Origin: Artemisia argyi
Taxonomy: Eukaryota; Streptophyta; Magnoliopsida; Asterales; Asteraceae
Assembly (NCBI GenBank): GCA_030686995.1
Contig: CM060693.1
Location: 114,337,728-114,401,727, forward strand
Length of the DNA: 64,000 nt
Reading direction: 5' to 3'
Position 1 is the stretch's first letter. The number at the start of each line of letters is the position of its first letter. Under the pieces are notes generated by a model, which saw only the letters and a program-made list of their open reading frames with translations, did not search any database and was not told where the DNA came from. A program made the translations under genes and the position numbers. This document shows positions 1-11,299 of the stretch, piece by piece.

Positions 1-2646
1 TTATATCATTTAGCTTATTAATCAACTTTTACTGCTTATTTTGTCTTAATATTTTCTTATTCTGCTTAATCTAGATTTGATTAGCTTAAATACTTTACTC
101 TTTCCTTATTTTAAAAGTCATTTACAGAAAAAGAAAAAAAAATAAATATAAAAATCAGAAAATATAAAAAAATAAAAATAAAATGTTTACAAATTGTCTA
201 GTTAAGCTTACAGTGAAGCTTATTTTGTTTTTAAACATTCATTCTTAGCTCTATAGTTTTTAGTGAAGTCAATCTTAGTTTGTTTTAACTCATCATTCTT
301 TATCAAACAAAGTCAGTCAAGAAAAGCCAAGGGTGATTTGATCCTGTATTGCTGAGGTTGATTGGATAAGTTTGGACAATTGTGGAAGGTCCTGCCTATC
401 CTAGAGATAGGCTTGCTTAGTGAGCCCCCTCTGTTCATGCTGAGGGGGAAGGATTTGGTAAAATCTTATTTGTAGCTTTCAATTTATAGTATCTGTTTTG
501 AGTTCTGAGATTGCATAGCTAGTACTGTTCCATTGGGTTGATCAGTGTAATTGTAATAATTAGCTGTTGTAGTTTATCCTTGCTTGATAATTAGTACATC
601 TACTTGCTTAGCTTTGTGTCAATTTAGTTTCATTCCATCATCTGTCATTGTTACTTGTAGTTGAGTTCCGTATAGTTTCAGTTTAGTCAATCTGTGGATC
701 TGAGATTATATGTTCATTGTGATTGAAATGATATTTGTTAGATCATATAACTGAATTGTAATTGAGTTGAATCAATTTTGTGAGAATTTGAGGTGTTTAA
801 TCAGTAGGTGTAGTGTTATTTGGAAGTTATAGGGGTGTTTGGTTCATGATTCTTTAGCGAGTTTGTGACTGATTTGGCATTTGATCATTTGGATACTGTT
901 TTCATTAGATGTTATAGGTAGATTGGATGCATTTGTTTTGTAGACTTAAGTGGCAGTTTAACATTTGCATCAATTGTTCATAGGTAAATTTCACAAGTTA
1001 GTTTCAAACATTTAGTTTTTGCATAATCTATTCTAGTTACAGTTAGTTGATATAGATTGCATGTTTCCAGTTCATTTAGTCTATAAATCACTGTTGCATT
1101 CATAGACTTTGGAGTACACAACTTTTCGCTCAATTACCTTTTCATAATCTTGCATCAGTTATTAACTTTCCTACAAATTCTGTTTCAGCAGCCCTGCACC
1201 ATTAATCTCTGTCCATCAGTTTCCATTCATGAATCCTTAGTTGATTGTTTAGTGCAAATTATCTCCTGATATTTGGTTTTCAAGAAAGTTTATAAGGTTG
1301 TCTTGATATACTACTGCTTCTTTCTGTTGGTAGAACTTAATTGGTTAGTGAGTTGTGGACTGCTGATGCATATGGCTGTTTGAGACATCTTATTTGTAGC
1401 TTAGATTTCTGTTTATCTAGGTTAGCTCTAGGTCTGAGTTTTAGCACACTATTAATTCATAGTATAGGCTTATTAGTTTATGGATTTTGAGTTATTCAAT
1501 GCTTATTTAGGACCTGGTTATTAGGCTGCTAATCTACCCACTTAGTTCAGCTCATGTGTCTTAACTAGTCACTTTTGCAGCCCCGTTCATAAGCCCCTAG
1601 CTACTTCGTTAGTGCATCTTTTTGCATGATTTTTGTTTCTTTCGATAGCTTGTTACAGTGGCTTAATATATCAGAGCTTATCTTTCACATTAGAGCTTAT
1701 TTAGACTGCTTATTTGTGCCTGCAAGTTAAAGGTTTACTCACTTTTTGCTTAAGTAACATAAGACACGCGGCTGAGCTTTCTGGCTTACGGGCAAGGCTT
1801 ATTTGAGATTTTTGAGCTGCATTAAGTTTGTTTAGGTCCATTACACATTCCCTAAGCTTTTGGTGCGATTTTATGTAGAAGTGCTTATTCTAAGTGCTTA
1901 TTCAAACTGCTTATTGTGTCCAAACTGCTTATTAGTGGGCTTATTTAAACTTTCTTATTTTTCCTAGTATTAGAATAATATTTTAGATTTTCCAGAATTT
2001 TTTCAGATTTTTCCTAGTTGATTTACTATCTTTCTTAATTTCTCTTCATTATTCTTCATTTTTAAATTATTTTAAATAATAAAAATCAAATAAAAAATAA
2101 GAAAAAGCCTTGAAAAATACAAAAATAGTTTAGAATATTCCTTTATAATATTCTAGATTTTTCAAAATAGTTTTCATAATTTTCCCATTATTTTTCACAT
2201 TTTCTTTTATTTTTAATTACATTTTAATTCAATAAATAGAAAATTAATTCTAGAAAATAAATAAAAAGTCTAAAAAATATTTTTCTTTTTCTCAAAATTC
2301 TTTTTAGTAGTTTAAGATTTTTAGAAACTTGTTTCATATTCGTAGGATCATTTCTTGTATATAAGTCGCGTTTTATTTCGTACATTACGTTAATTTTCGC
2401 GTTTGAATTCTCGTTTTTACGTTTTTAACGTTTGTACATACCTAGCTTGTAAATTCTACATAATTCATCATTTCTTATCATAATTTTAATTCCAAAATCA
2501 TATTCTTCTCTTTCCCGCTTTTCACGACACGATTTCGCGATTCGATTATTCGGAATTTCATTCTACCTTCGTTGGGAGAACGACCCGTGAAATACTTTCA
2601 CCGGTATTTCTTCGGAATAATTTTATACTACAAAACGACTTTATCA
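1..2646 (+). mobile_element. 3' part of a long Ty3/gypsy LTR, truncated by the window edge
   Basis: AT-rich and non-coding, with many scattered copies of a 'gcttatt' motif. The last ~130 bp (gggagaacgacc, then a tract ending in gactttatca) resemble the 3' ends of plant Athila/Tat-type gypsy LTRs, and the segment ends in CA. At 2647 the sequence switches without a gap into the RNase H reading frame of a copia element, so this LTR is the edge of an insertion into that element. The left end, any internal region and the partner LTR lie outside the window. The family assignment rests on the style of the 3' end only. Confidence 0.6.
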
Positions 2647-2966
2647 AATATGTTGCAGCTGCTCAAGCCAGTAAAGAAGCAGTATGCTTGAAGATGTTGT
2701 TGGAAGAGTTGGGGCAAGAAAAAGAGAAAATTATTCTATTTTGTGACAATCAGAGTGCCTTGTATCTTGCAAGGAATCCAGCATTTCATTCAAAGACAAA
2801 GCATATATAAGTTCAGTATCACTTCGTTCGTGAGAAAGTGGAAGAAGGAACCGCGGATATGCAGAAAGTTCATATTGATGATAACGTGGAAGATTATCTA
2901 ACAAAAGCAATCAACTGTGACAAATTTATATGGTGCCGATCCTCATGCGGCCTAGCGGAAATGTAA
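2647..2966 (+). pseudogene. Copia RNase H C-terminal fragment
   Basis: Translates in one frame as the end of a Ty1/copia polyprotein: YVAAAQASKEAV, then CDNQSALYLARNPAFHSKTKHI, an in-frame TAA where Gln is expected before VQYHFVREKVEEG, then DYLTKAINCDKF and a terminal stop. The Asp of CDNQSA is an RNase H active-site residue. The frame starts in mid-domain because a gypsy element is inserted just upstream; the rest of the copia element must lie left of the window. Domestication is unlikely given the internal stop. Confidence 0.85.
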
Positions 2967-3040
2967 GCAACATGAAAGTGCAAGGAAGGATAACGGTGTG
3001 AAGATTGATTGAGTTTCAATCTAATCTTCAAGTGGGAGAT

Positions 3041-3462
3041 TGTTACTGGATACATTGTATGGGAAGATTCTTTCAACAATTGGGATGGTGGACAACTTGT
3101 GCATATGTCATACATGATGTATTGTGCTCAAATTCTTGCCTATAAAAGGCAATGCACCACATCTTCTTTGCTCATCCCATTCCAAAGAAACACATAGTGT
3201 TCTTGGTCTATTCTTTCTCCTAGTACTTTTGAGTTAACAAATAGAGAGTTTGTAATATTTCCTAATTACAAAAGATTACTCCAATCTTTGTAATTAGAGA
3301 AAAGGTGTAACTCCTAGTTTTCATCATAGTGAAACGTATCTTTCCTTGTCTGTGGTTTTTACCCTATTGGAGTTTTCCACGTTATATCCGTGTGTCATCT
3401 TTTATTAGTATTTCATATTTTAGTTGTGAGTTTGCTTCAATCCGGTGTCACTTTTCTCAACA
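3041..3462 (+). mobile_element. 3' LTR of the truncated copia element
   Basis: A purine tract aagtgggaga (3030-3039) is followed directly by TGTTACTGG, the usual polypurine tract to LTR junction of Tork-like copia elements. The LTR holds a TATA-like 'tataaaagg' near 3141 and runs to about 3462 (tctcaaca). The right end is inferred from the expected terminal CA and has no target-site duplication to confirm it, since the 5' LTR is out of view. Confidence 0.65.
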
Positions 3463-3889
3463 TTGAGAACAAAGTAGAAATTTCTACTGCCACTCGTAAG
3501 TTAAAACTAATTGTTATCGACAAAGTGAGAACTACTGCCTAAAATTGAGTTTTTGAGCGCAACTTGAACTCCTGAACACCATAGATGAACTTGACAATTA
3601 TAGTAGATTCTTCAACCAACTGTAACCGCGATTGATGAAACAACTAGATCACACAATGGCCAGTGGGAATAAAGAGCTTACAACCTTGGTAAAGATAAAC
3701 AGTTGTTGTTCTTGATACCACCATTGTTGTTCACAAAGGGGGAGGTGGTATGTCATTGTTGATAACCTCGGACAAAAAGTCACTAAACACGCCATGTTTT
3801 GAACGAGCCAGTTTTCCATCTAGAGTGATGCGATGATGCCCAATGAAGCCCCAATACTAAACATAGAAACGGATTCATCATCTTCAGAA
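3463..3889. other. Intergenic, no recognisable feature
   Basis: No ORF, splice pattern or repeat stands out. On the minus strand some short open stretches continue the style of the broken gene at 3890-4541, so it may include further decayed exons of that gene. Confidence 0.4.
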
Positions 3890-4541
3890 TCACCGAGATA
3901 GTGAACACAATTGATCGTCATCACCTTCATACACAATGTTGATCTTCCTTACTTTAACTCTACCTTTTTTCTTGATTCTAGCTAAGATCTTTCCGGTATC
4001 CCTCTCTTTGTTCTCTGAAATTGATTTATTTTCTTGCACTATCTTAACAAATCTCAAAGCCTTGCTGCAAATTGCATGACATTCAGATGTTTTGTTTAAC
4101 TTAGATTTAAGTGTGCATGAGGTAGATTGTAGGTTTGCTTTAGTAGAAAGAGAAGATTCTCGAGCTGGAATCAAATTGAGACTTGAAGAGTTACATGACA
4201 TGGGTAGAAAGGTTGGAACATGGAAGGTTTGATCAGGCTGTATCATAGGTGTTTCTTGAGGAGAGCTAAAAAGTTGATGAGGTTGAAAAGATATTTTACT
4301 TTCAAAGGCTTTTTCTTGATCAACGAGAATGGGTTGAAATCCAAATAATGACATCCAAAAGGTCATCAGAAAGGTTTATTCATACAACTGAGCATAGTTG
4401 GCAATACTAAAACGGATAATTTTTTCCACGAATACCATCTAAGTAGAAAAGAATTCCGGACAGGGTTGATCAATAGGTAGCCACTCATCGAGTCTTCCAT
4501 CTCTAGGGGCATGGCTCTAGAACAACAATTAGAATTACAGA
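3890..4541 (-). pseudogene. Broken coding-like sequence, family not recognised
   Basis: On the minus strand an open stretch of 158 codons (3890-4366) is preceded in the same frame by shorter open pieces (DEWLPIDQPCPEFFST, stop, MVFVEKIIRFSIANYAQLYE, stop). The product is Ser-rich with a basic C-terminus (ARIKKKGRVKVRKI) ending in an acidic EGDDD. Composition looks protein-like, but stops interrupt it and a hAT element sits at its upstream end. I do not recognise the family. It could be a decayed exon of a host gene or a captured fragment. Confidence 0.35.
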
Positions 4542-4549
4542 CGCAGCCC

Positions 4550-5203
4550 CAGGGCCGGATTTGAGCATGTGCGGGGTGTTCAACCGCACAGGGCCTCAAA
4601 TTTTGATGGGGCACCATGATCATAGACTCGTATGTACATTTAATTCGACTTCTGGCCAAATTGAACACATATGTGTTTTGAAACGTGATATATCTTGATC
4701 CTATACATAAAGTAACATGAAAAATTATTGGTTTTAGGTGATTTTAAAATGTATCCAAAAACAGGGGGTTATGGGGTTTGATACAACGAAGAAGAAGAAG
4801 ATAACTTTGGTCTTTATGCACTTTACACCCTTTAGTTTATAAAGTTTTGGCACTATTGTCTTATAGTAAGTATTATTTCCAAACTAGAGTAAAATGATTT
4901 GCAAATATGACAGTTTCACCCCTCTAGGTTTGATAAAGTTATTAATGGTTAGTCTCAGAGGTTTGTGAGTTTATAAAATCTTATTTATTATCAAAATTGT
5001 TTCAATCGTGGACAAAAATTTATAATTTGACGAGTTTTGGCGTTTTGTCTTCATTTTTGGGATCCTTTTTATGCTCAATTAACTAAAGCAACTTTTTGCT
5101 TCTTTTTCAAGTTAATTTCACATAATATACGAATGTTTTCGTGCTTCAAAGGTCTACATTATAATTGTTGCACGGGGCCTCTAAAAATAACGGAACGGCC
5201 CTG
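4550..5203. mobile_element. Non-autonomous hAT-like element, 654 bp
   Basis: The ends are inverted repeats: CAGGGCCGGAT on the left and ...GGAACGGCCCTG on the right (CAGGGCCGTTCC when reversed). The flanking 8-mers cgcagccc (4542-4549) and cgccgccc (5204-5211) match at 7 of 8 positions, the 8 bp duplication expected of hAT elements. Subterminal 'gggcct' motifs occur at both ends. There is no transposase. It is inserted in the broken coding sequence at 3890-4541. Confidence 0.82.
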
Positions 5204-5288
5204 CGCCGCCCTTATGGAAACTTAAATGGTTCGAACAATATACATACAAACACTATATAATTGAAAATTCTTGATTCCAAATAATTTA

Positions 5289-5694
5289 GGGCCCGTTTGG
5301 TTTGTTGACGGGTTTAGGATTTGGATTTGGATTTGGATTTAAATTTGGATTAGGATTTAGATTTGATATTAAATGAAGAGAGAGAAAAATATAATTATTT
5401 TGATATACTATTTGTTTTATAAAAAGATATAAGAGTAAAAAATAAAAAGAAATTATTATAAATTATATTAAAAAAAAAGAATGTGAGACTGCTATGGTAG
5501 GGCCCACAGCTTTTAATAAAAGTCAAAAATTTTATTATTTGCTAAAATGCAAATCCTCACCTCCCCCTAAGGTTTCCCACATGCGGAATATATTTCCATC
5601 AACCCCAATAATGAGACCCACCATGAGCAACCAAACACTTGTTTTTAACCATCAATCCTAAACTACTTTGAAATGACCCCAACCAAACAGGCCC
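5289..5694. mobile_element. Tourist-like (PIF/Harbinger) MITE, 406 bp
   Basis: Terminal inverted repeats GGGCCCGTTTGGTT and AACCAAACAGGCCC bound an AT-rich core with a 'ggatttggattt' run near the left end. TTA flanks both sides (5286-5288 and 5695-5697), the 3 bp duplication of PIF/Harbinger elements. There is no coding capacity. Confidence 0.85.
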
Positions 5695-5852
5695 TTAGAT
5701 ATTTTCTTTTTTTAACTCAAATTGCCCAATGATTTCATTACGATAATTAATGGTAAAATTCATAATTTTAACGTACCGATATTAATTTATCTAAAAAAAA
5801 TTTACATGTTAATAATACATGTCCATGGTGTACTTTCTTCTTGTTTGCAAGA

Positions 5853-7406
5853 CTAAAAGTACTCAAAGTTTTCATAAACAGGATCAGTAGAACTACTCTT
5901 GTGATTTTCTGGAATTTTCTTATCAGTTGAATGACTTCCTGCACCACTCTCTTTGCTTGCAAACTGGCTGAAATCAACCGGCTCTGGCACATGTGGAGGA
6001 TGAGCACTCCTTACAAGTGCCCAGTTCATGCCTTCAAAAAACGGATGTTGTTTAATCTCCGTTGCACCTCTTCTATATGCAATTCGCTTCTGAGGTTCCT
6101 TTACTAACAAACCCTTTATCAGTTCACGAGCATTGTGACTCACCTGTGGGCTTTCTGGAAACCTTAATGGTTGTCCGACGACATTAAATAAAGTAGCTCG
6201 ATTACCATGGCCCTTAAACGGGGTTGTCCCATGTAATAACTCGTATAAAAATATACCAAATGTCCACCAATCAACCGCACTTCCATGACCTTCACCACGT
6301 ATGATCTCTGGGGCTAAGTACTCATGGGTTCCGACAAATGACATAGATCGTACATCAGTTGGTTCCGCCATTAGCTCTGGGAGGGAACCTCCAACAAATA
6401 GCCCAAAATCTGATTTGGATTTGCGGTTCTTTTTTGAAGGCAATATTCTCGGAAAAAAGTTTGTTGGTTGATTAGTAGTAGGCTGCAGCACATTGTCATC
6501 CTCCACCATCCCACTACCATGATGGCCACCACCACCAGCACCACTCATCCCATGAACATTGTGTCCCGATGAAGACTTGACGAGGGTTGGGTTGACAGAA
6601 CAACGGAGTGAAAGATCGAAATCAGAGAGCATGATATGACCCTCTTCTCTAACAAGTACATTTTCAGGTTTTAGATCCCTGTACACAATCCCTAACATGT
6701 GTAGGTATTCGAGTGCCAACAAAATTTGTGATGCAAAGAACCTGCAAATGAACATATAACAAATCAAGGGACTAAATTATATTGTCGATGCTACAAAAGC
6801 CTGATAGTATGTATGAGGTATGAGTTTGAGTTCCAATATGGACGAATAACAACTATTGTGCAAGAGTATTTTTCGTTCAAAAGTACCAAAAACAAAGATT
6901 TTGTTGCTATATTACCTTGTTGCTTCCTCGGTAAAATACTTGGTGGGTTGCTTTTGTCTAAGCGTATGGAGGTTACCTCCGCTGCAGAATTCCATAACCA
7001 AACAATTGAATTTGTCGGTTTCAAAGTAAGAATATAAAGTTGGCAAAAACGGGTGATCAAGAAGACCAAGAATCTCCCTTTCTGTTTGAGCACGAAGAAG
7101 CTTGTTTCGACTAATTAAAGAAGCCTTGTCCATAACTTTCATGGCAAAGTAGGTGTTAGTCCCTCTAAGCTCGACTAGATACACGCTGCCAATATCTCCA
7201 TACCCGATTCTTTTCAAAAGTTTGAAATGGCTAAGCCCAATTTCTCGATCTCTTGAAATCACAGAATTGATGGCTTCCCATCGGATATCACTTCCTGTGT
7301 GCGGTCTTAAAACTGGTGCATTTGATGAACTATCAATGCTATCGCTACGAACATGATTGGTATGATTCTCAAACTGATTTCCTCGTCCTCTAGTCGTATT
7401 ATTCAT
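5853..7406 (-). CDS. AGC VIIIa serine/threonine protein kinase (D6PK/AGC1-like), two exons
   Basis: Exons 6916-7406 and 5853-6741 (minus strand) are joined across a 174 bp GT-AG intron at 6742-6915, giving 459 residues. Seen in order: Gly-rich loop GYGDIGSV (~68-75), ATP lysine in AMKVMDK (90), YRDLKPEN catalytic loop (Asp ~186), DFD in place of DFG (204-206), an insertion of ~85 residues before the activation loop with a basic SKKNRKSK stretch, [12 protein letters not shown], and a C-terminal FEYF. DFD plus this insertion mark the plant AGC VIII family, and the FxxF end is the PDK1-docking hydrophobic motif. Family members phosphorylate PIN auxin exporters and act in polar growth at the plasma membrane; that role is inferred here. 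The Met at 7406 is the first ATG of the frame. The closest subgroup (D6PK, AGC1-5 or AGC1-11) is not resolved. Confidence 0.93.
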
Positions 7407-7899
7407 ATTATGACGCTGTATGCATTTGAATCCAAATAAGCAAAGCAACACCACGACACCATAAAAAATTTATAATCCTATTTTAAATCATATGATCATA
7501 TGAAAATTATTTACAAGGAAGTTATGTACCTTGGAAGGGGTAGATGAACGATATGTAACATATATGCACTTATTGTGGTACTATAATTTTATCATAAACT
7601 TACAATAACAAACTTGTTTTGATGAAGATGAAGATTGAATGAATTTTACTCTAAAAATCTTAATCTCTTGCTTCCAAGCAAATGTTTGAAATCAAAAATC
7701 ATAATAACCAACAAAATCTGATTAATAAAAATATGGTTGTAAATTAGTTATGTTAAAAAGTCCTAATCTGGACTACATGGGATTGTCCATACGTTTGTAT
7801 GTATTCATATATTACCCCTGTTTTGCCTCTGCTCCACATTTTTTTTATACTTGAATTACACATATACCAAAAATAAAAGCATTTTATTTGTTGAAAATG
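7407..7899 (-). other. Upstream region of the kinase gene
   Basis: AT-rich flank between the kinase start codon and the MITE at 7908. The frame stays open above the ATG to about 7454 but without another ATG. A pyrimidine-rich stretch ending in 'gcatacag' about 10 bases upstream of the ATG could be a 3' splice site of a 5' UTR intron. No clear TATA box was identified. Confidence 0.35.
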
Positions 7900-7907
7900 T
7901 ACGTATA

Positions 7908-8538
7908 TAGGGATGAGCATTTTGAACCGAATCCCGTAATCGAACCGGAACCGTACCGGTACCGTACCGAAACGGTACCGTTCCTAATATACGATACGGT
8001 ACCGGTACTATGAAATAAGGAGGAAAAAAATCGGGACCACTAATTCGGTACGGGATTGGTACCAAATCGGGAAATTTCCCAAAAATAAACGGGAAAAACC
8101 CGATCTCCCGGTACCGGTACCGGTATCCGAATCCCGTTCGGTACGGTACCGGTACCACTAATTTATGCTCGGGAAAAATTCGGTACCACTAATTCGGTAC
8201 GGAATCGGTACGGTACCGGTACCGTGCTCATCCCTAGAATCCCGGAACCGAACCGGAACCGTACCAGTACCGTACCGAAACGGTACCGTTCCCAATATAC
8301 GATACGGTACCGGTACTATGAAATAAGGAGGAAAAAAATCGGGACCACTAATTCGGTACGGGATCGGTACCAAATCGTGAAATTCCCGAAAAATAAACGG
8401 GAAAAACCCAATTTCCCGGTACCGGTATCCGAATTCCGTTCGGTACGGTACCGGTACCACTAATTTATGCTCAGGAAAAATTCAGTACCACTAATTCGGT
8501 ACGGGATCGGTACGGTACTGGTACCGTGCTCATCCCTA
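7908..8538. mobile_element. Compound GGTACC-rich TIR element with internal tandem copy
   Basis: The outer ends are TAGGGATGAGCA (7908) and TGCTCATCCCTA (8527-8538), flanked by near-identical 8-mers tacgtata (7900-7907) and tacgtatg (8539-8546). The interior is two diverged copies of one unit. The first ends at 8236 with its own tgctcatcccta; the second starts directly with 'gaatcccgg' and lacks a left terminus. Both are packed with palindromic ggtaccgg/cggtaccg words. The 8 bp duplication suggests hAT-type mobilisation of the pair as one unit. Confidence 0.72.
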
Positions 8539-8546
8539 TACGTATG

Positions 8547-9266
8547 TATAGGAAGATTAACAGTTCAACTGATATTAATCATGCTTAATACGAATTGGGT
8601 TAACGTATTAACATTAGCATGATTGTTTGATAATAGTGGAACCAAATGAGGTACCTCTATGTGCACAGTGCACTCAGATCATAACGAGACAGAACCATAA
8701 AGAATAAATAGCGCGTAGTATAAATACCTTAGTGTAACTGACAAAGAACCATCCGCTAAGAATGTGCAGTATAACAACTCCAATGCTGGACAACATCATG
8801 GACTTAACAACCTCAACACATCTAAATAGCAATGTCATGTGGCAACGATTATTTTTAGAAATCTCATGGATGATTAAATGTGATTTCCAATAAATCAATA
8901 CACTTCCTTTTTACCAGGATACATAGTTGAGGTATTTGTATTGCCTGTTGTATTGATTGTAACTTCAGAGTAACTATAAAGCCTAACAATCTCGGGTAAG
9001 ATAAAGGATGATTATAATTAAGCCAACTTCAAGATCAAGAATGCAACTAGAGGGCTTATCAAGACCTTGAGAAATATTTATACTTACTACATTATAATGC
9101 ATTTGGGACTATTATATAATTAGAAAGGCTTAAAATTTAGACTTTTTTCTTGCTTATTATGGAAAGATTTCAAAATTAATATGTTACGAATCAAGTTGGT
9201 TAGGAAATTTGTTAGGAAGCTGTTGGTTGTTCAAACAAAAATTGTTTGGCTTAACCATCTCAAACA
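8547..9266. other. Intergenic, no supported feature
   Basis: AT-rich sequence without convincing coding or repeat structure. A 74-codon minus-strand frame at 8674-8898 is hydrophobic but unsupported by splice sites or a recognisable family. Confidence 0.5.
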
Positions 9267-9366
9267 TCTCTACTTATAAAGCATGAAAACAACTAAACGT
9301 GTAACCAAATAACGCAAAATATAAACACGCGATATTTGCCGCCGCATTGCGCGGGTACCGTTCTAG
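9267..9366 (+). mobile_element. Miniature Helitron, 100 bp
   Basis: Begins TCTCTACTTATAAAGC and ends CTAG at 9366. A GC hairpin (gccgccgc/gcgcggg, ~9339-9355) lies 11 nt before the end. It sits between A (9266) and T (9367), as Helitrons do, with no target duplication. It has no coding capacity. Its terminal hairpin resembles those at 33056-33073 and 42704-42721. Confidence 0.75.
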
Positions 9367-9684
9367 TACTACTAGAAGAGTTTATCAACTGCTTGGAGAT
9401 CAAGTCCATAAATGAACATCATTAGTGAATATAGAACTGATAAATATTGTTATTATGAAATAGCAAATATAATGACCAAATGGCTTTTTGTTCTAGAAGT
9501 GTATATGTGACTTATCAAAAAACAAATTGCGGGTCTTAGTCTTGATTGAGAATCAAAATGCTAAAATCGGTTGGAAAATTTGAGTAATCTGGGTTTGAGT
9601 GACAATTTGAGTAAATAAAACAGCTGATTAGTTGTGCTAATTAATCCGTGCAATTGATAAGTGTTTAATAAGGTTAGTAATATA

Positions 9685-9822
9685 TGTTAGACACTTAGTC
9701 TTTGGGTATAGGGTTTAGGGTTTAGGCCCATATGTAGTTCGGCCCGTCATATTGTATCCTATATATATTGTAATATGTACAGAACTTTGGCATTCAATTA
9801 AATCAATTATCTCCAACTTACA
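9685..9822 (+). repeat. 5' LTR of the Ale-like copia element
   Basis: Matches the 3' LTR except for a few substitutions and a 14 bp excess at 9710-9730 made of two TTTAGGG units. It contains tatatatattg, a likely TATA box for element transcription. Confidence 0.92.
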
Positions 9823-10249
9823 TGGTATCAAACCCTAAACACGATCCACCCCACTGCTTCCGCTACTTTCTACCCTACCCTAAATCTGCCAATTTTTTTC
9901 TCGTTTAGTTTCATAGTTCTCGACCAAGTATGTTGTCGAGGTGTGTTTAATTTGTTTGTCGACCAAGGTGTGTTGTCGACTTGTGTTTATTTTCTGTTCG
10001 CTTCATCTTTTATCACTTATTGTTCGATTGGCCACTTTTGTGTTTCTTTATTCCTATTGGTGTTGCTTTGGTTATACTTTATTGTTGTTGTTCCATTCTT
10101 ATTATATCAAGTTCTTTTATTTAATTAAAATTGTCCCTGTTCTATTAATACTACAACCCTATAATACTTCCCACGTTCACAGTTAACCACTCTATAATAC
10201 TACAACCCTATAATACAACCCTACATTCACTCTCATACAAATTTTCACC

Positions 10250-10919
10250 ATGACTAAGGATACAACCCTTCCCCCACCGGTTCTCACTTTGTCGGACAAA
10301 CTTATGGCAATGAATCACTTAACTACCTTTGTTCCCATCAAACTTGATGCGGATGAGATGAATTACTCCTCATGGGTGTATTATTTTTCTCATCTTTGTC
10401 ATGGCTATGGCATCTTGGACCATCTTGTTGATCCACCCGCATCCTCCTCTACTACACCTCATACACCACCGACTAGGGACCCAGAGTGGCTCAAGATTGA
10501 TTTTATTATTCGCTCTTGGATTTTTTCCATACTTGCTTCCAATCTTCAAAAGCGTTTGGTTGTACTTAATCCCACAACTGCCAAAGAGGCGTGGGTCTAT
10601 CTTGAGACGATTTTTCAAGACAATAAACGCCTAAGAGCTATGGCTTTGAAGTCAAAACTATGGATTTTTGAAGCTTGGGGACTTAACCATTGATGCGTAC
10701 TTTCAGAAAATTGAGTCAATTGCTTCGGTTTTGAATGGCCTTGGTTCTCCTATTAGCAATGACGACATTGTTTCGTTTGTACTTGACGGCTTGCCAACCA
10801 CATATGATGTGATTTCTACAGTTATTACTACTAGGGAACCCTTTCCCGATCTCAAAACGGTTCGTTCATTGTTGACCACGCAAGAGATGCTCATGAAATC
10901 TCAGGTTCAACCCACTTGA
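10250..10919 (+). pseudogene. Copia gag, N-terminal and central part, frameshifted
   Basis: ATG at 10250 opens a 147-codon frame with the plant copia Gag signature (LDADEMNYSSWVYYF; NPTTAKEAWVYLETIF). The frame shifts near 10665 into a second one (TIDAYFQKIESIASVLNGLG; FVLDGLPTTYDVI) that ends at 10919. Together these form the retrotransposon gag domain that builds the virus-like particle. Databases often give unrelated names to this domain. Confidence 0.9.
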
Positions 10920-11007
10920 TGATGCTACATCCGTTTCTTCTGTGGTCTTATTGGCCAACAATAATGTTCGGCGTTCGTCTAATCCTTTGGATTAAGTGAA
11001 CAAACCT

Positions 11008-11064
11008 TGCTTTCTTTTTGCTAAAGGTCATTGTCGTTTTGGTGAGGCGTGTAGGTATCTTCAC
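11008..11064 (+). pseudogene. Gag CCCH-type zinc finger
   Basis: CFLFAKGHCRFGEACRYLH has exactly the C-x7-C-x5-C-x3-H spacing of a CCCH finger, rather than the CCHC knuckle usual in retrotransposon Gag. It lies between the Gag core and a Gln/Gly-rich repeat tract, the place where the nucleocapsid knuckle is expected. An in-frame TAA just upstream (near 10993) separates it from the Gag core in this copy. Confidence 0.75.
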
Positions 11065-11299
11065 AATGGTGTTCATGGTAAGTTTACTTTACTCCCTTGT
11101 ACTTCCGGTTCATTGTCTACTATATCAGATATGGATACCTTGCGACAATTGTTGGCTAAGTTGGGGTTTACCTCTACCCCTAGCCAAACTACCTCTCATG
11201 TTGCTTATACTAACAATACCTCTCCTGTTGCTTATATTATGCATAACCATCCTTATGGACCGGCTCAACTACAATACCAATCCCAGCCTCTCTATTCGG

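Noticed and set aside
7407..7454. Longer kinase N-terminus starting at 7454
   Set aside because: The codon there is GTG; 7406 is the first ATG.
7856..8463. Long ORFs on both strands reading as VPVPYR-type repeats
   Set aside because: They come from ggtaccgg palindromes in the compound MITE; both strands are open for compositional reasons.
8674..8898. Hydrophobic 74-codon minus-strand ORF
   Set aside because: No recognisable family, start context or splice partners; likely chance in AT-rich DNA.
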